The notes under the pieces: model-generated
The model's input: the letters and a program-made list of their open reading frames with translations, nothing else
Databases searched by the model: none
What the model was told of the DNA's origin: nothing
DNA from: JAWXCH01 sp034440595
GTDB lineage: Bacteria > Planctomycetota > Planctomycetia > Pirellulales > JALHPA01
Length of the DNA: 6,940 nucleotides
Direction: 5' to 3'
NCBI GenBank assembly: GCA_034440595.1
Contig: JAWXCH010000369.1
Coordinates: forward strand, 1 to 6,940
Translations under genes and position numbers: made by a program
Shown here: piece by piece, positions 5,574 to 6,940 of the stretch
How the letters are laid out: each line of letters opens with the position of its first letter
How positions within the stretch are numbered: the stretch's first letter is position 1

Positions 5574-6404
5574 TCACTCCGCGCTAGTATTATCCAACTT
5601 CAACGGGTTGAGATACCGGTGCTTGCCGCGGTTCTTTTTCGCCAGCTCAACCAGCGAGTTGCTGCTGTGCTCCTTCTGAGAAAACTGCACCACATGGATC
5701 TGTGCCAGGCCTTCGTTCAGCTTTTGAAGTTTGGCCAACTCGTCAGCGGTCAGGTCGTCCACCTCTTCGCCATCGGTCAGCATGAAGATCGCGTCGGGCC
5801 GCAGCTTGATTGCAACCTGCAGCGCCTTGTAATGATTGGTGCCCCCTTCCGGGCTGATATGATCGATGAACTGCTCGGCACTTTTTTGATTCTCGTCGGT
5901 GGCATAGATCAGCCGACCGCGCACGCCCGTGGGATTGAACACGCGCGGCTCGTGATTGTAATGGACGATGAAAAACTGCTGCACATCGTCCAGCGACTTC
6001 ACGCTCCGAATCAACTCCGCACGGGCTGCCTGAATCGGTTTATTCTCAGGATCCCCCATGCTGCCCGATCGATCCAAGACATAGACGAATCGCTTCCCCT
6101 CGCCTTCCAAACCAAACAGCGATGGCCGCTCACCATGCGATAACGGCCCTCGCCCCGCGTTTTCCGCCAGCGCCTTCAAGACTGCCGCACGGTCGGAGAT
6201 CTCTTTGGCCTTGGCAGTTGCCTTCGTTTGCTCCGGGCTTACCGTCGCCGCCGGTGTTCCACTTTTCTTATCTGGCTCGGCCGCCTGGCTGGTCGCTTTC
6301 ACTGCCAAGAACAGGCAGATCGCCAGAGCCAGCAGCAGCGTGATGAATTTCCAGGATAGCCCGTGCGAGGGACTTTGCGGGTGGCAGAATTTTGTTTGTG
6401 CCAT
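5574..6404 (-). CDS. Exported or membrane-anchored VWA-domain protein
   Basis: The protein has 276 residues; AAGGAG lies 6 nt before the ATG. A hydrophobic segment at about 19-36 is a signal peptide or membrane anchor, with a possible cleavage site in ATSQAAEP. A charged Lys/Ala-rich segment (about 44-85) follows. The von Willebrand factor A domain runs from about 103 to 265 and keeps the full metal-binding MIDAS set: DRSGS (Asp111, Ser113, Ser115), Thr189 in EGGTNHY, and Asp211 in FMLTDGEE. The domain is therefore likely to bind a divalent metal and a protein partner. No second domain is present, unlike BatA/BatB or magnesium-chelatase-type VWA proteins, and no MoxR ATPase is adjacent. The ligand is unknown. 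It lies upstream of the cytochrome gene on the same strand but 312 bp away, so a shared transcript is doubtful. Confidence 0.9.
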   Translation of the reverse strand: MAQTKFCHPQSPSHGLSWKFITLLLALAICLFLAVKATSQAAEPDKKSGTPAATVSPEQTKATAKAKEISDRAAVLKALAENAGRGPLSHGERPSLFGLEGEGKRFVYVLDRSGSMGDPENKPIQAARAELIRSVKSLDDVQQFFIVHYNHEPRVFNPTGVRGRLIYATDENQKSAEQFIDHISPEGGTNHYKALQVAIKLRPDAIFMLTDGEEVDDLTADELAKLQKLNEGLAQIHVVQFSQKEHSSNSLVELAKKNRGKHRYLNPLKLDNTSAE

Positions 6405-6410
6405 GAGTGT

Positions 6411-6465
6411 CTCCTTTCGGAGTCGGAAGTAATCGCGGCGAGCGGTTTACGGGCGCAAACCGACT
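6411..6465 (-). promoter_or_regulatory. VWA gene leader with two competing folds
   Basis: In the transcript of the minus strand the ribosome site sits in CTCC-GAAA-GGAG (6411-6422), a 4-bp stem capped by a GNRA tetraloop. Upstream, CGGTTT and AAACCG (6443-6462) form a second hairpin. A third pairing, AGTCGG (6460-6465) with CCGACT (6421-6426), excludes both, since it uses bases of each. One fold hides the ribosome site and the other frees it. Whether this switches in the cell is inference. Confidence 0.3.
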
Positions 6466-6473
6466 GCTGCTCA

Positions 6474-6504
6474 ATTATACGGCGCGGGGACTGATCCATG
6501 TCGA
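6474..6504 (-). promoter_or_regulatory. Sigma-70-type promoter of the VWA gene
   Basis: Read on the minus strand, TCGACA (6499-6504, five of six consensus bases) is followed after 19 bp by a perfect TATAAT (6474-6479). Transcription would start near 6467, giving a leader of about 60 nt. The 19-bp spacer is slightly long. Confidence 0.5.
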
Positions 6505-6607
6505 GAGAGGATTCGTATAGCTTATTCAATGGGGCGATGCGCCGGCAGTCGGTCGGGATGTCCACAATCGGAGCGATCCAGATGATGGTGGGCTACGGCT
6601 TAACGTC

Positions 6608-6637
6608 TTGACCCGCACGCAAAGCATTGTGTAGATT
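6608..6637 (+). promoter_or_regulatory. Possible promoter of the rightmost gene
   Basis: TTGACC (6608-6613) is followed after 18 bp by TAGATT (6632-6637), four of six consensus bases. The predicted start near 6645 would leave a leader of about 45 nt before the ATG at 6689. Confidence 0.35.
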
Positions 6638-6688
6638 GCACTTGAATCAGTTTGCCAATCTCGGCCATCCTTCGGGCAAGGAGAAGTT

Positions 6689-6940
6689 ATGCATCGCATC
6701 TGTTGTGAAATAGCGTCATTGAAATTTCGCGGCCTTCTGACTGGCAGACGCAGTTTGCGTGCCGTTACGGCTGTCATTGGGCTGGTGACGATTTGCCTTA
6801 TTTCCGCACAACGAGCCACGGCCGCCGATAAGGAGTACGTCGATAAGAATGGCCAGCCCACACTGATTGCGCCGTTCACTCCCCCGACGCTGGCCGAGCT
6901 AGATGCCAAGGCCGACTGGCAGGCCAAGCCGGTCCTGGAC
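6689..6940 (+). CDS. Exported protein, N-terminal fragment, possibly a solute-binding protein
   Basis: The frame opens at ATG 6689 with AAGGAG at 6678-6683, 5 nt upstream, and continues to the window end without a stop, giving 84 residues. The N-terminus is long and basic (GRRSLR at about 19-24), followed by a hydrophobic core (AVTAVIGLVTICLIS, about 25-39) and a likely cleavage site after RATAA. The mature start reads DKEYVDKNGQPTLIAPF, then PPTLAELDAKADW. This beginning reminds me of planctomycete ABC-transporter substrate-binding proteins, but no diagnostic domain lies inside the window, so the product is a guess. The gene is divergent from the VWA gene across 284 bp. A minus-strand reading frame over the same stretch is its shadow. 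Confidence 0.7.
   Translation, partial: MHRICCEIASLKFRGLLTGRRSLRAVTAVIGLVTICLISAQRATAADKEYVDKNGQPTLIAPFTPPTLAELDAKADWQAKPVLD

Noticed and set aside
5619..6143. 174-codon plus-strand reading frame
   Set aside because: It is antisense to the VWA domain; the minus strand carries the complete metal-binding motif.
6526..6927. 133-codon minus-strand reading frame
   Set aside because: It is antisense to the right-edge gene, which has a good ribosome site, a clear export signal and an uninterrupted frame.

Overview
The window looks like a piece of a planctomycete chromosome, probably Pirellula/Rhodopirellula-like. The main reason is the pair at the left: a c-type cytochrome of the PSD/PSCyt families (DUF1592-DUF1588-DUF1585) followed by a Tat-exported DUF1552 (HXXSHH) protein. 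That pair is greatly expanded in planctomycetes. Long intergenic gaps full of palindromic repeats and a set of small exported proteins of unknown role fit the same picture. No CRISPR array, tRNA, rRNA, transposase, phage gene or defence system is visible.

Layout. 1-1125 (+) is the C-terminal part of the PSD/PSCyt cytochrome, cut by the window edge. 1126-1360 is a gap holding an imperfect inverted repeat about 150 bp long. 1361-2719 (+) is the DUF1552 protein. 2720-3398 is a 679-bp gap with three palindromic elements and a possible remnant of a reading frame. 3399-4169 (+) is a small exported protein or lipoprotein with a TTG start. 4170-4313 separates convergent genes and holds a dRS3-like 20-bp palindrome and a pair of inverted hairpins with compensatory changes (REPIN-like). 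4314-5261 (-) is an exported cytochrome c with P460-like features. 5262-5573 holds its leader and a second REPIN-like pair. 5574-6404 (-) is an exported or membrane-anchored von Willebrand factor A (VWA) protein with a good promoter and a leader that can fold in two ways. 6405-6688 is the divergent promoter region. 6689-6940 (+) is the start of an exported protein cut by the right edge.

How the genes relate. The first two genes are a recurrent planctomycete neighbour pair and probably act together outside the cytoplasm; their reaction is unknown. The other four form no obvious pathway. All six products appear to be exported: four show N-terminal signals, one shows a putative lipobox-type signal, and the edge-cut first gene is inferred from its haem c site. 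The most unusual content is the density of structured palindromes between genes. Two of these show paired 17-nt hairpins with GGA/TCC loops and base changes that preserve pairing, as expected for REP/REPIN elements mobilised by a RAYT-type transposase encoded elsewhere. I found no convincing new multigene system.
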